The translations under genes and the position numbers were made by a program. Shown in pieces: positions 23,830 to 47,090 of a stretch of DNA of 64,000 bases. This stretch comes from Meandrina meandrites. Taxonomy: Eukaryota > Cnidaria > Anthozoa > Scleractinia > Meandrinidae. The notes under the pieces are model-generated. The model did no database searches and was not told the DNA's origin. It worked only from the letters and a program-made list of their open reading frames with translations. Within the stretch, counting starts at the first letter, position 1; each line of letters opens with the position of its first letter. The stretch is from assembly GCA_963693305.1 (NCBI GenBank), contig OY855914.1:9677403-9741402 (forward strand), in the 5' to 3' direction.

Positions 23830-24536
23830 ATATAAATATTGGTCATTGCACCACACTGCACTGGCTTGCGTGCGTGCCTTTCCATTTCATTCAAGATTTA
23901 TTGTAACCATAATTTGCTCAAAACTGATACGAAGACCGAGGTTTTTTTTATTGTAATATGAGCATCAAAAGATATACTGACGTAAAATTGCCCTTTGGAA
24001 GCCAAATTTTTTTAATCTAGAAAACGTAAAAGATAAGAAATTTATGAAAAGTTAAACGAATCGCTCGCGAGGAAGAAACTTTGAATTTGCTTCCATTTTA
24101 TTGCTTTATAGATGCATATAAAAAACCATCCGTGTCTAGCTCTTCTTTTGACTGCTCTTCGATACGGACGGTGGAATTCTGTTGTCTTGCGAACTATTCT
24201 AGAATTTATTGACAAAAATGTTTCAGTGAAATGAAACTTTAATTGGATGTTATAAAATTACAAAAATAATGAAGAATAAAAATCATTTTAATAACTCTTA
24301 TTTCTTGTTTTCTCTGTAATCTCCGTGACTAGTAAATTATCCAAATCCTCTTCACAGACACTTCGAAAACGCGAAGAAGCAGCCGCCATTTTGTTGACAG
24401 CCGCACACTGTTAATAACCGCACATTTTGTTGACAATCGCACTACTCATTTCCTACACCATAACAGATTGTCAGTAGCGTTGCGAATTCAGAGAACAGCA
24501 TTCTTCATAGAACGCTTGTAGATTTATAATAAAAAG
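23830..24536. mobile_element. TIR element family I, diverged copy 2
   Basis: It shares with 11194-12036 the order CATTTCATTCAAGAT, GAAACTTTGAATT(C/T)GCTTCC, TCTTCACAGACACTTCG, a GCCGCCATTTTGTT motif and the right terminus GAACGCTTGTAGATTTAT. The left terminus is eroded. Confidence 0.6.
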
Positions 24537-25020
24537 ATTTAGGCAAGACTAAAAACGGAGCTCCCCAGTTAACTTTTGATGGCCTCATTTACCGCAACCA
24601 AAGGATTTCTTACTAACAACGCTATATTGAATTGGGTTCTTCTTCGCTTCCTCGTCGAAATTTGAACTTTTGTTTCGTACAATGATTTGTCAAAGTTGAA
24701 AAACATTTTAATCTAGCGCTTTTCCTATTAAATTTTGACAGTTCCTGCAACGGCTATTTCTTACAAAATTCGCCTTAACCGCACAATATAAAAGGAAAGG
24801 GGCAAGTCAGTTTAGAATTTTTCTTGTGTTGCTCACAAAATGTGACGTAGCACATCTTGTTTTGGTTTGGTTTGTTACATTTTCTAGGTCGAACTATTCC
24901 GTTTTATCGCTGCTCAATACTTAAAAGAACTTTATGCAGATAGCTGAATGAATTTCCTCTGTTTGGGGTTGGCTGAAATTTTCGGCTTGGGAAACGCTGC
25001 AAGCTATATAAACGGCGTAA

Positions 25021-25176
25021 ATAATAACTGACCCTCCTAAAATCCTACTGTTCTGTCACTGCAATATATCTAATATTGCAGCCATGCACCAAAACAACGA
25101 TGCGGAGGCGGCTGAGATCGTCGATGTAATGCAGAGAGAGAGAGAAAAATATGGTTTTAGGAGGGTCGGTAATTAT
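25021..25176. repeat. Hairpin/TIR element
   Basis: ATAATAACTGACCCTCCTAA at the left is the inverse of TTAGGAGGGTCGGTAATTAT at the right. The interior includes a GA-rich run and a small ATTGCAG palindrome. Confidence 0.65.
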
Positions 25177-25689
25177 AATAGACACTGAATAGACCAGTAA
25201 AACATTGATTAGCGTAGTGCGTTCGAGTCAGCTCCGCGCAAGATTTTAGGAGCTTGCAAAAACGACGTCTTAAAAATATCGTGAAATACTCTGGTAAAAG
25301 ATAGGTTTTTCATTATGAACAACCGAGACTTCCATTAATTAAATAGTAGCTAAGTAGTTTTTTGGTGTAGAAAATTGGTTATTCGAGATGGAAAAATTTA
25401 CATATCACGGCGGCCTGAACAGCGTAAAATCGCTTACAAAACTATAGAATTCCTACCACTAAGTGAATACTAGTAACTCTTTTCCTTTACTTCTAATGTT
25501 AATAAAACATACTTTTTTCAGAAGCATCGTAGTAATTTTCTAAATCTATAAACACAACTCAAAACAAAGCGGCTAAATGAACAGCTGAAGCAAGACCCAG
25601 ATAACAACACGTTGGTGTCAAATCTGTTCGCTTCGAAAGCCGAATTGAAAAATGAAAGAATTGAAATACCGGTAAACTTTGTTTCGAAT

Positions 25690-25930
25690 TTGTTTCAAAA
25701 TATCGATTGGTCACAAAATGGATTTACCGATCCTTCTAAAATTCAATCCAAACTCGAAGCAATAATGTTCATTACCATTTTGTTCTCAGAAGTCTTGAGA
25801 AGCCGCATTAAGTCCGTGTTCAAGTCTGTGATTTGTACTCAAAACGCATTTGGAAGCGCCATTTCACCAGGTCTTCGCGGCCGTCCCGATGAATCTTTCA
25901 TCAGCAAGGTCTTAGCACTCTGTACTCGAC
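25690..25930. repeat. Dispersed repeat family II, copy 2
   Basis: It has TTTACCGATCCTTCTAAAAT, GAAGTCTTGAGAAGCCGCAT and GGTCTTAGCACTCTGTAC as in the copy at 14645-14915. A 144-codon frame overlaps it, but the matching copies are not open in that frame, so I do not call a gene. Confidence 0.55.
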
Positions 25931-26219
25931 GATTTTCCATTTTAGAGCCAGTGAAAAATTTATCGGTGTTTGTCCGTTTCATTTTAAGCCCCAAAGAGGG
26001 AATTTTCTGTGTTCAGAATGAAAAACAAAGCCTTGGAAGTGTGTAAACGAGAGCCGAGCTGCACCACGATCGTCTTTCAGATTTTGAACTGTGCATTAAA
26101 TCGAGGTCGATAAAATGAAACCGAGGCATTTTGCTTCCGCTCAAAATTTCCCCTGGTATACGCAGGGCACCCAGGAAACCACACGAAATTAGGAAACCGT
26201 TCTCTTTCTTCGAACGCAA

Positions 26220-26317
26220 TAATTACCTCTGTTCACAGCTATATTGGGTATATTGAAGGCAGCTTCGGCCTCAGCTGCCTGCAATATACCCAATAATGCT
26301 GTGAACAGAGGTAATTA
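26220..26317. repeat. 98-bp near-perfect palindrome
   Basis: TAATTACCTCTGTTCACAGC at the left is exactly inverted at the right, then ATATTGGGTATATTG is inverted with one offset. The loop is CTTCGGCCTCAG. It appears recently inserted, given the near identity of the arms. Confidence 0.85.
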
Positions 26318-27732
26318 TCTATTAAATATAATATAATTCTTCATTATATAATTATTTTGTTCTATCGTTATTCCATACTTTAGAGAATTTCATTTAGATA
26401 CTGAATGAATTTCCTTCGTTCTTGGAAAGCAATGTGCGGTAAACAAAGTTTGAACTCAAGAAAATATATTTAACATCAACGAAGAAGACGAAACCATAAA
26501 CGTTTCCATTTATTGTTTTTATTAAATGTTATTTTTCCCTTTACCTGTAAAATTTTAAAAAAATTCAGCGTCAACATGTTGTAAGAGTGGAGGTTCCCTT
26601 TAAAGTCTTGATATGTGTTTATGCGCATATCATGTGCGAGCTCACGAGCGAAGAGAAAGCGCTTTCATCGCAAAAGTGAATTTCAGATGATTTGGTTGAT
26701 TTGTGGCAGCCATGTTGGTGTACCAAAGTTGTACACCAACATGGCGTCTCCATACAAAGCTCTACAAATTTGCGTGAAATGTTTTGGCAAATAACTCAGA
26801 AACGGCGTACCACAGAGACCTGAGACTTGGGGAAGTTTTTCTAGTGCAGGTCTGTTATAACATTTCATTTTCGTAGCTTCTTTCATTAAACGGTTTCTAA
26901 TTTATTTTTTTATGGCGCAAAAGAAGCCCGCAAGTGTCTTCCCTTTACTCATTCTAACTAAAGAAGTAATAACTTGAATTGGATACCGCCGCGCCGGCAT
27001 AGCGACGATTTGAGATAATGTGGCCAGTGATCTGGTTAATAGTACTATTTTGTTTTTGTGTGTGTGTGGTCAGCTTCTTCATATCACAATAATAATGCAA
27101 CCCCGTCGTTTGGTGAATTTTCCAAGCGTTATAAATTAAAGTAATACGCTTTTGGAATTGAATCAGAGGGCCCTATCTACCAATGTCATTTTTTACGTTC
27201 ATTAAATGATCGTTTATTTATATACTTCATAGAACTTGAAATCAGTGTGGTACCTTGGCAGTCATTGCTCCCCAGTCTATTTCTTTTGCGTGTATTTGTG
27301 TTCTGAACCCGAGTTATTTTCAAAAGCTTTTTGCGGGCCTGAGCTTACCAGACAAACTGTTTCAACAACATGTTTTTCGCCATGTTTATAAGCTACAGCA
27401 TTTTATCGAAGCAGAGCAGAGATTAACAGGTCTTTAAGACCCATGACGGACCACTGTGCTTTGCGCGCTAATGAAACTACAGAGAGAAGGAAACAACTTG
27501 CCTTATCCAGATGTACTCACAACCTTTAATTTACTACTGACCGAGCGACCGGCACCAACTCCCCATATACATACCTATACTCCGTCGTAAAAAGGGATCG
27601 GCTAGACGGCTACATTATCCCATAATCTTTTGTCTGTTCTAGTAACTCGCTCATCATTTGATTATAGACTTTCAAACAGTAATAAAGTCCTTCGTCTTTA
27701 TAATGGCGCGTCGGGACCTCTCGGGGCAGGTT
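26318..27732. other. No gene recognised
   Basis: A short hairpin GCCATGTTGGTGTACCAAAG with inverse TTGTACACCAACATGGC lies at about 26710-26745. A TG-rich run is near 27056. The open frames are short and unsupported. Confidence 0.4.
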
Positions 27733-28111
27733 AATAGGGAGCTTAGGCAAACTACGACGGCAACGGCAACGAGAACGTCACCAAACAAAAGGCTTAATGA
27801 GCAGAACAATAGCTCTGCACGTGCGTTTTGAATCTTGGTACATTTCTTGGCCGTTCTCTGCAAAACAACAACGTGAAATGACCGAGTTCTGGGTATTCTG
27901 GACAACGCGAGCCACGACGGTTAATTTTTGATTTTTCTTTTTGGAGTTGAATGCTCTCTTCACATATTCAGTTTGGGCCAGTTCTTAATTAAACCGATAG
28001 TTACACTGAATACATCTGGATAATCGCGAGATTCTCGAGTAAAATATAAATTCATTTTTCACCAGGCGTTGTCCTCGGCGTCGCCGTCGTCATTGCTTAA
28101 GCTCCCTAATA
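27733..28111. mobile_element. MITE with AGGGAGCTTAGGCAA ends
   Basis: The left end AATAGGGAGCTTAGGCAA, then ACGACGGCAACGGC, is mirrored at the right by GCCGTCGTCATTGCTTAAGC followed by TCCCTAAT. The interior has no transposase frame. Confidence 0.75.
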
Positions 28112-28916
28112 TTCCTTCCCAGTGCAACTGCAGCATCCCAGCAAGGGCAAAACGGTGCCGGTGCCGTTTCCCTTGTTTTCCCGCCATTTAGAACGGCTTT
28201 CGGAGAATGTGTGCTTGTGATACGGTTTTTTCATTAGGAATATTTTCGCTACGGTTTTTCTTCCTTTTATCTCGACTTTCACCGGGAGTTGAAAATAAAA
28301 TGAGTTTCAAACAAATTATGATAAAGAAAATCCAATTCTAATTGTGAAAAGTACCGAAACACTAACATAATTAGGCATTTTGTGATTGTATCTTCTCATT
28401 ACTGTTACACGCCGCAGAGGGAGTCATTGAACCTGTTTGCACATTACTTTAGTGATTATAATAAATACCCTCACATTTTTCCACAGTTTTGTGATTTTTG
28501 TAGACCGCTCTTCAGTAATTTTCTGACCAAAAAAGCTGCAAACGAAAGCAGTGATTATATAATCGCAAAACGAACTAAATACAGTTATTGAAAATTTAAT
28601 CATGTAAGTTTTGTTCTTGGAAACGATTCGCATTATTTTATGAGACATATGTTCAGTCATTTTAGCAATCAATGACTGACTTCTCAGTCAGATGAATGTC
28701 GAGTGCTGATGCATTTTTAGTATCTGCAGAAAAATTTTGAGTCAAACTTCCTTCAGTCCTTCAGTCCTTCAGTCCACTGCAGCGTAATTTCACACGTGTC
28801 ACCCGGCGTTGAAAATAAATCAAAGATCTCTTCGAGATTCGACTATTTTGCATGGAGTATGCGTTGGGGAAATGTTAGTATTGAAAGCGATTTGCGATGC
28901 ATTAACCCCGGCGTAT

Positions 28917-29745
28917 GTAATCGAACAGTTCGTTAATCGAACCCAATCGAACACCAATCGTTCGATTGCCGAACTCAATCGAACTCACAATAAAATTTTG
29001 CCAATCGAACACAATCGAACGTTCGATTATCGAACGATCAGTAATCGAACTCAATCGAACGTTCGATTACCGTACCCTTGTTCGATAGGACAATATTCAC
29101 ATCGCATGATAGGCACGTGGTCTGTAGAAATTCAGTGTTAAGGTCAAATCACTGCTAGCTTTCCCCTTCCCCTTTCACCCGGCTTTCAGTAAAAATGTCG
29201 AAAACGTCAGGAAGCTACATCCAAGGAGACCCGGGAGGACACTGCACGTATCAAGATTTCGTGTAGTGTAAAAGGCTACCAAGAATGTCGGTTCAGTGAA
29301 GATGTGGGAGAAGAGTTTGTCATCTATAAGAAGATTGGCTCCAATTTTTCTGTCTGTCTTTCTGTCTGTTTACAATCACATCGAAGATAATGATATAAGC
29401 CATTTCCTATCAACACTCACAGTACATCCAGGGTACATGAGTATCAATCGTTGACACTGACTTTGTTCTGTTCTGTTTCAACAATTATATTCAGTATGAA
29501 GTTATTTTTCTTTATTTCCATTAAATAAAGGCTGATAGTGACTATACCCTACGCGTTTTACTAGTTTCCGGTGTCAAGAGATACCGTCCGAACAAAATTG
29601 CATCGGATTAGTTCGATTTTGTTCGATTGTTTCGAAAATCGAACTCACAGCAAAATAGATGTTCGATTTTTTTCGATTGCCGAACCCAATCGGACACCAA
29701 TCGTTCGATTGGATTTTTGTTCGATTTTGTTCGATTAGATACGCC
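28917..29745. repeat. Element with clustered AATCGAAC repeats at both ends in inverted orientation
   Basis: At 28917-29090 the 8-mer AATCGAAC and its inverse GTTCGATT recur about a dozen times. The cluster returns at 29600-29745, mainly as the inverse. Shared longer words include CGAACCCAATCG, ACACCAATCGTTCGATT and AATCGAACTCACA. About 500 bp lie between. It looks like a foldback element with subterminal repeats, the kind of site a transposase could bind; no transposase is present. Confidence 0.55.
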
Positions 29746-29750
29746 AGGAT

Positions 29751-30048
29751 GATCCCAAACCAAACTTGAAGACGGTGAAAAAAATTTCTTCACCTCTGCG
29801 CGTCATTTTAACAACTCGCAAAAACACGAACTCTTTCTACAAAATATAACACTAGTTCAAAACACTCTGGTGAAAGGTCGGTTTTCATTCTGTACAACTG
29901 TCACTGACATTTATTTAACCACCAGTGGTATTATCATGGTACAGAAAAGCGGTAATTGGGGATAATAATTTGCGAATCATGGTGCCGTGAGATAGCGGAA
30001 AACTACTGAATTCCTTCCACAAAATTAACACTCAGAGTGCTTTTTATG
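29751..30048. repeat. 298-bp direct duplicate, copy 1
   Basis: It is almost identical to 30334-30630, with about eight substitutions by eye. It starts GATCCCAAACCAAACTTGAA and ends CTTTTTATG. It is followed by GGAGTATGCGTTGGGGAAAT, which is also found at 28853-28908. Confidence 0.85.
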
Positions 30049-30333
30049 GAGTATGCGTTGGGGAAATGTCAGTATTGAAAGCGATTTGCGATGCATTAAC
30101 CCATTGGGTCAAAGTCCAGAAGGCTTTTGTTAGCGCGCACCCCCCCCCCCCCCAAAAAAAAAATTCCTGGCTCTTTTACGGCATTTAACACAAACGTGCG
30201 AGTGGGAAAAATATACCATATGCGTACTAAATTCAGACAAATAATTCCTTTCTGAAGTAAACGTTTATTACAACTAGACACGCTGAAAGACCAATTCATG
30301 ATTTGAAATGTTAATTATCAACCTTGATAAATT

Positions 30334-30630
30334 GATCCGAAACCAAACTTGAAGACGGTGAAAAAAATTTCTTCACCTCCGCGCGTCATTTTAACAACTC
30401 GCAAAAACACGAACTCTTTCTACAAAATATAACACTAGTTCAAAACACTCTGGTGAAAGGTAGGTTTTCTTTCTGTACAACTGTCACTGACATTTATTTA
30501 ACCACCAGTGGTATTATCTTGGTACAGAAAAGCGGTAATTGGGGATAATAATTTGCGAATCATGGTGCCGTGAGATAGCGGAAAACTACTGAATTCCTTC
30601 AACAAAATTAACACTCAGATTGCTTTTTAT
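30334..30630. repeat. 298-bp direct duplicate, copy 2
   Basis: Second copy of 29751-30048, offset by about 583 bp. The stretch between them contains a C15/A10 homopolymer junction near 30130-30161. Confidence 0.85.
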
Positions 30631-30749
30631 GCTATCCATCACTATAACTAATAACAAAAAAAATACTTGTTTGCATTTTCCGAAGTACTGTAGTAAATCT
30701 TTGCATGTAAAAGGTCGTAAACTAAACAACAACGCGATGGTAAGTCGGC

Positions 30750-31624
30750 CAAAGACAATAAACTGCAAAGCTGACACTACGTAGAAATGAAAAACCTTAA
30801 CGGGACAACGACATGATAGAGCCCAAACTGAAAGTCAAAAATGCAAACTCTGGACAGCTGTTTCGACCTGGTTGGGTCTCGTCAGCAGAGTGTATGCCGC
30901 ACAGAATAGAACAACTAGCGTGAAGACAGTTGTCTATAAAGTGCTCGCTGGTAATGACAAACCGAGAGGGCTCAAATTCGAAAGCCCGCCCATTGACAAC
31001 AGCCGCGTGACTATTACTCAATAGGTCAAGAATTCGAAATATCATGTCGTTGTCGCGATAAGGGAAGTGAGGATAGACAGAACTATCCGTACACTGAAAA
31101 CAGCTCCTACGTACACCAGCAGCATTTTCGTCCGCGGTCCCTTGCTCTCATTTGTCATTTTCAGTTTTATTTGGACTGTAGATCTTTTCAGATCCGATAT
31201 GCTGTACATTTTCACTGTTCTCACATGGTTTTATCCATGTTTGCAGTGTTGTTTTCACATGGTTCTGTCCATGTTTTCAGTGTACGGATAGTTCTGTCTA
31301 TCCTCACTTCCCTTATCGCAACAACGACATGATATTTCGAATTCTTGACCTATTGAGTAATAGTCACGCGGCTGTTGTCAATGGGCGGGCTTTCGAATTT
31401 GAGCCCTCTCGGTTTGTCATTACCAGCGAGCACTTTATAGACAACTGTCTTCACGCTAGTTGTTCTATTCTGTGCGGCATACACTCTGCTGACGAGACCC
31501 AACCAGGTCGAAACAGCTGTCCAGAGTTTGCATTTTTGACTTTCAGTTTGGGCTCTATCATGTCGTTGTCCCGTTAAGGCTTTTCATTTCTACGTGGTGT
31601 CAACCTTGCAGTTTATTGTCTTTG
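30750..31624. repeat. Large inverted repeat, 353-bp arms, 169-bp spacer
   Basis: The arms 30750-31102 and 31272-31624 are nearly identical in inverse orientation. The same 82-codon frame is encoded in each (30797-31045 minus, 31329-31577 plus). The spacer begins with a 57-bp segment (31102-31158) that recurs just beyond the right arm at 31657-31713. No transposase or conserved protein is recognised. It is probably a foldback insertion or a recent inverted duplication. Confidence 0.85.
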
Positions 31625-31919
31625 TATTTTATTTTTGGCTGATCAGAGCTGTCAGTAGCTCCTACGTACACCAGCAGCATTTTCGTCCGCGGTCCCTTGC
31701 TCTCATTTGTCATCGTAAGTCGGCCGCACGCTGCATATCAGATGTCACCATGCGCTTTTCAAATCAATACGCTTCAGAAGCCTAAAATTCCAAACGTAAA
31801 CTGGGCAAATGAAAGAAACTTGAAGGAAGTTTTGTTTTAGATTAATTCTCATTTCAAGATGTAGCTACTAATGTATCAAAGCTTCAAAATTCTGCATATT
31901 TTTGAATCCGTGAGATCCT

Positions 31920-32120
31920 GCATTATTCACGCTAAAGCGTAAGTTTAATTTTAGCCCGACGGCTTTTTGTAGTCAATTTTTCACTAAGTGGCTTTACCGA
32001 TCCTTCTAAAAATTCCATTTAAGTTCGAAGCAATATTGTACATTACCATTTTCCTGTCTGAAGTCTTGAGAAGCTGCATTAAGTCGTGATCAAGTCCGTG
32101 AATTGTGGTCAAAACAAAAG
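31920..32120. repeat. Dispersed repeat family II, copy 3
   Basis: TTCACGCTAAAGCG, GGCTTTACCGATCCTTC and GAAGTCTTGAGAAGCTGCAT match the copies at 14645 and 25690. Confidence 0.55.
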
Positions 32121-32257
32121 ATTGCGTGACGAGCTAAAAATACTTCTTTCAATGAAGACGACAAACAATAGACTTGTAACAATAAAAAATAGCATTGGCC
32201 GATATCCTCTGACAATGAAGATTCGCAGCAGCTTTTAAGCATGTAAAACTAAGCGAT

Positions 32258-32524
32258 TCAATCGATGAATAGCACAGATCTTTTAAAAATACCTACCTGT
32301 AATTTGCAAAAGGCTAGACAGGCTAAATGACGAGCGACGCGTGAAAATAACACTTCGGAATCGAGAACTGCTGACGCATTCCTGTCCAGTGACGTTTTTA
32401 TCGCCCACAGCGAAAAGTATTCCCTTGACAAATTAAAACAGTCCCTTGAGAGTATACAAAAATGTGTGTCAGAGAGTGCTCCAATGATCCCAATTCTTAC
32501 CATTTTAGCTTGGTAACCAAGCAA
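32258..32524 (-). other. 88-codon open frame, unrecognised
   Basis: It begins MLGYQAKMVRIGI and contains ILSRDCFNLSREYFSLWAIK. There is no domain I recognise and no splice context. It could be part of an uncharacterised dispersed repeat. Confidence 0.15.
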
Positions 32525-32624
32525 AATAGTCGAAAAAAGAACGTATGGACGTCCTGCATCCGCGGTAAGGGTAGATTGTAATTTAATTTTTTCGTAGACG
32601 CAAGCAATTTATACATTTACTCTT

Positions 32625-33408
32625 TTCAAATTCCCCCTTTTAGTAAATTCTGTTATTTGAGACTCCCAAGAGATTCCCTGTTTTAGTAAATTCTCCATTT
32701 TAGATCTGGAGATTCCCCGTTTTAGTAAATTCCCGGATTAAGAGATTCTCCGTTTCAGTAAATTCTCCGTTTTAGTTAATTCCCCGTTTTACAGATCCCC
32801 ATTTTAGAGATTCCCCCTTTTCGCAAATTCCCCATTTGAAAGATTCCCCCTTTCAGTAAATTCCTCGTTTTAGAGATTCCCCGTTAAAAGAAATTCTCCC
32901 TTTTAAAGATTACCCGTTTTAGTAAATTCCCCGTTTTAGAGATTCCTCGTTTTAGTAAATTCCCCCTTTTAGTTAATTCCCCCCTTTGGAGATTCCTTCT
33001 TTTAGTAAAATACCCATTTTTGAGATTTTCCGTTTTAGCAAATTCCCCATTTGAAATATTTCCTCTTTAGTAAATGCCCCGTTTTAGAGATTCCCCCATT
33101 TTTTGGTAAATTCCCTATTTTAGACAATCCCCCTTTTAGTAAATTCCCCCATTTTAGAGATTCCCCTTTTAGTAAATTCCCCATTTTAGAGTCCCCGTTT
33201 TAGTAAATTCCTAATTTGAAATATTCCCCTTTTACTAAATTGCTTATTTTAGAGATTCCCCCTTTTAGTAAATTCCCCCCTTTAGAGATTCCCCTTTTTA
33301 GTAATTCCCCCTCGTTTAGAGATTCCCCCTTTTAGTAAATTCCCCCCTTTAGAGTTTCCCCCTTTTTATTACATTCCCCATTCCCATTCACCGATTCCCC
33401 GTTCCCTA
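32625..33408. repeat. 780-bp pyrimidine-skewed minisatellite
   Basis: About forty variants of two alternating half-units, AGATTCCCCNTTTT and AGTAAATTCCCCNTTTT, give a period of about 32-35 bp. The variable base is C, G or A. The plus strand is rich in C and T clusters and poor in G. No open coding frame is conserved. Confidence 0.9.
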
Positions 33409-34980
33409 TTTTGCGTTGCTGACGGCGGTTTATATTCCTACAAATGCGATCACGCAAAAATCAAAATGAAATCTCATTAAACTATTATAGCCCGTCCAAC
33501 AAACTAACAACTAACAACGGGATCCAAATATTCCTACCTTCGAATTTATAATGATAATGGCCTTTCATGTTGTTCATGAAAGGCCATTCGCGCACATGAA
33601 TGGCCACAAAAATATCTTGTAATCTTCACCTACAAACTTATTTTGTGTATTTTTGTGTGTTTTAATCGTCCCTGAAACAGACGTTTCGGACATTGAAACG
33701 TTTCGGATATTCTTGAGATTTGACATCAGTTTGATACAACCGAGTTTTACAACAACGACGGCAATATAATAATAAATAATAATAAACATAATATTTTAAG
33801 AGGAGGCCTCCAATCACCTAGAGGTGGTTTTCAGGAGGGTGAGATGATTGGCAGCCACCTCAAATCTACATGCGCAGTAGCAATTAGCTTAAAAACTGAC
33901 TAACCAAATGAGCATGCGCAGACAATTGTCCTGGACTATCTCTCCCGTAGCGTTGCGTGACAGAGAGAGGGCCAGAACTGGACTAGGAAAAAACAGGATA
34001 GAGTAGTATGGGGTCGGCCGGGGTAGGGTAGGGTAGAGTAGACTACATTTGGGGAGTAGGGATAGCACAATGGTTCCCGGACCCAGCATCATATAAGTTG
34101 GTTCTCGTCCCTGCTCCGACAGTTTTTCTCCGGGTTCTCCGGTTTTCCTACCTCCACAAAAACCAACACTTGTAAATTCCAATTTGATCGGAAATTCGAG
34201 GGCCACAGGTTTGTCAGTCGCAAAACCGTTACGTGCAACCCTCGTTAAACAAAGCCGATTTATTTATTTATAGAATGGGGAAAGGATGAGGGAAGGGTAG
34301 TAATTGGTAATTGCGCATGCCTAGCTTTCAAACTTCTGGGTGTTTTACTTCCGGTCATTTCTATTGTTTTTATAACCAATCAAAAATCGATCCTGCAACG
34401 GTACTTTCAAGCAGTAACACAGTACCTCTCTGGAACCTCTATTTTCATTTGCCCGCTGTTAACACTACCTCTATTGTTATTTAGCGCTAGGGGCAATGAT
34501 ATGACCTGTTATCTATTGTTTTGGTCAAGCGAAAGACCCTGGGTACGAGTGTGAATGCATTGATTTTGTAAATTTAATTTAATTATGCATACAAGTGTAA
34601 TAACACTGGTATCTCTATGGGGTAAAAAAAAAAATCAAAACAAAAACAGGAATACCCAGCGGATCCGTTCTACAGGTTCAACTTTGAGATGTTGCTTTTT
34701 TTTTTTTGCATTCCAGCAAACGTTCACGGGCTACTTTCAGTTAACTTTCATGACAGATGACGTTTTCATAGCCCGAGAGATTGATATTGATGATTATGTC
34801 GCATCTATATAGCGCGCGCATTTTTCATATGCCATATGCTCTGAGGCGCTTTCCAACACTGCGGGGGGCTTCAACCAGGCTGTATTGAGCGGTTTACACT
34901 GAAAGAATGAGGAACTTTTTGCAGATGCCCCCAGTGAAATTTCAGAACAAGGCCAGACCATAACACTGGGAACGCCGTTC
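33409..34980. other. No gene recognised
   Basis: Hairpin AATGGCCTTTCATG with inverse CATGAAAGGCCATT lies at about 33555-33590. A GGGTA/GGTAG-rich run lies near 34014-34043. Open frames lack domains. Confidence 0.4.
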
Positions 34981-34994
34981 CTACTCTTTACAAC

Positions 34995-35217
34995 AAGTGT
35001 GGGTTTTTAACGTCCCCTGCTGGTCATAACAGGGAAGATGCAGGAGACTGGACCTACGGTTTTCGTATTTATCCGAAAAGACTAGAATGTCTAACCATTT
35101 GCAGCTGTCATCGCAAAGGCTGCACATTCTCTTCAGATCAGTAAGACCCCGAGTGTTGGTCCGGTCTGGGGTCGACCCTTCGACCTCCCGCACGGTAATC
35201 CGGCGCTCTAACAACTG
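34995..35217 (-). repeat. tRNA-related SINE-like repeat
   Basis: On the minus strand it starts with GTTAGAGCGCCGGATTACC and then GTGCGGGAGGTCGAAGG, followed by TCGACCCCAGACC. These resemble RNA polymerase III A- and B-box regions. A unique-looking body runs down to AACCCACACTTG. Confidence 0.5.
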
Positions 35218-35284
35218 GTTGTAGTTAGTAACAGATCATACTAAAACAATTAAAACCCAACTCATATTTTTATGATATTGTCGA

Positions 35285-35460
35285 TTATGCCTTACAAGGT
35301 GGTTTGTAGTCTGTCGATGAAACCCCAGCGTGTAACCATTGATGTGGTACTGTTTATTATGCTGTACAAGGTAGTTCTAACTTTTAAGACTGTGGATGAA
35401 ACCGTAGTGTGTGACCATTCAAATGAAAGCTATTGAGCTGTACTTTCGGTTGGTACTGTT
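35285..35460. repeat. Diverged 106-bp repeat units 3' of NAA10
   Basis: About 1.6 units of the repeat at 37320-37920: GTACTGTTTATTATGCTGTA, CAAGGTAGTTCTAAC and GTGTGACCATTCAAATGAAA. It begins 78 bp beyond the NAA10 stop codon and may lie in its 3' UTR. Confidence 0.75.
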
Positions 35461-35537
35461 TTTTTTTTTAATATTCTTCAAAATGATTTTTTTTTGAATT
35501 TTTAGATGTTTTTTTCTTGAGACAAGTCTCTCCGCTG

Positions 35538-47090
<11,553 letters not shown>

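Noticed and set aside
25612..26046. 144-codon plus-strand frame
   Set aside because: It overlaps dispersed repeat family II, whose other copies are not open in that frame; no domain or splice context.
30797..31577. Two copies of an 82-aa gene
   Set aside because: The identical frames are explained by the inverted repeat; no homology or regulatory signal supports expression.
32625..33408. Possible CRISPR array or coding repeat
   Set aside because: The short half-units vary without a constant-repeat/unique-spacer pattern and contain frequent stops.
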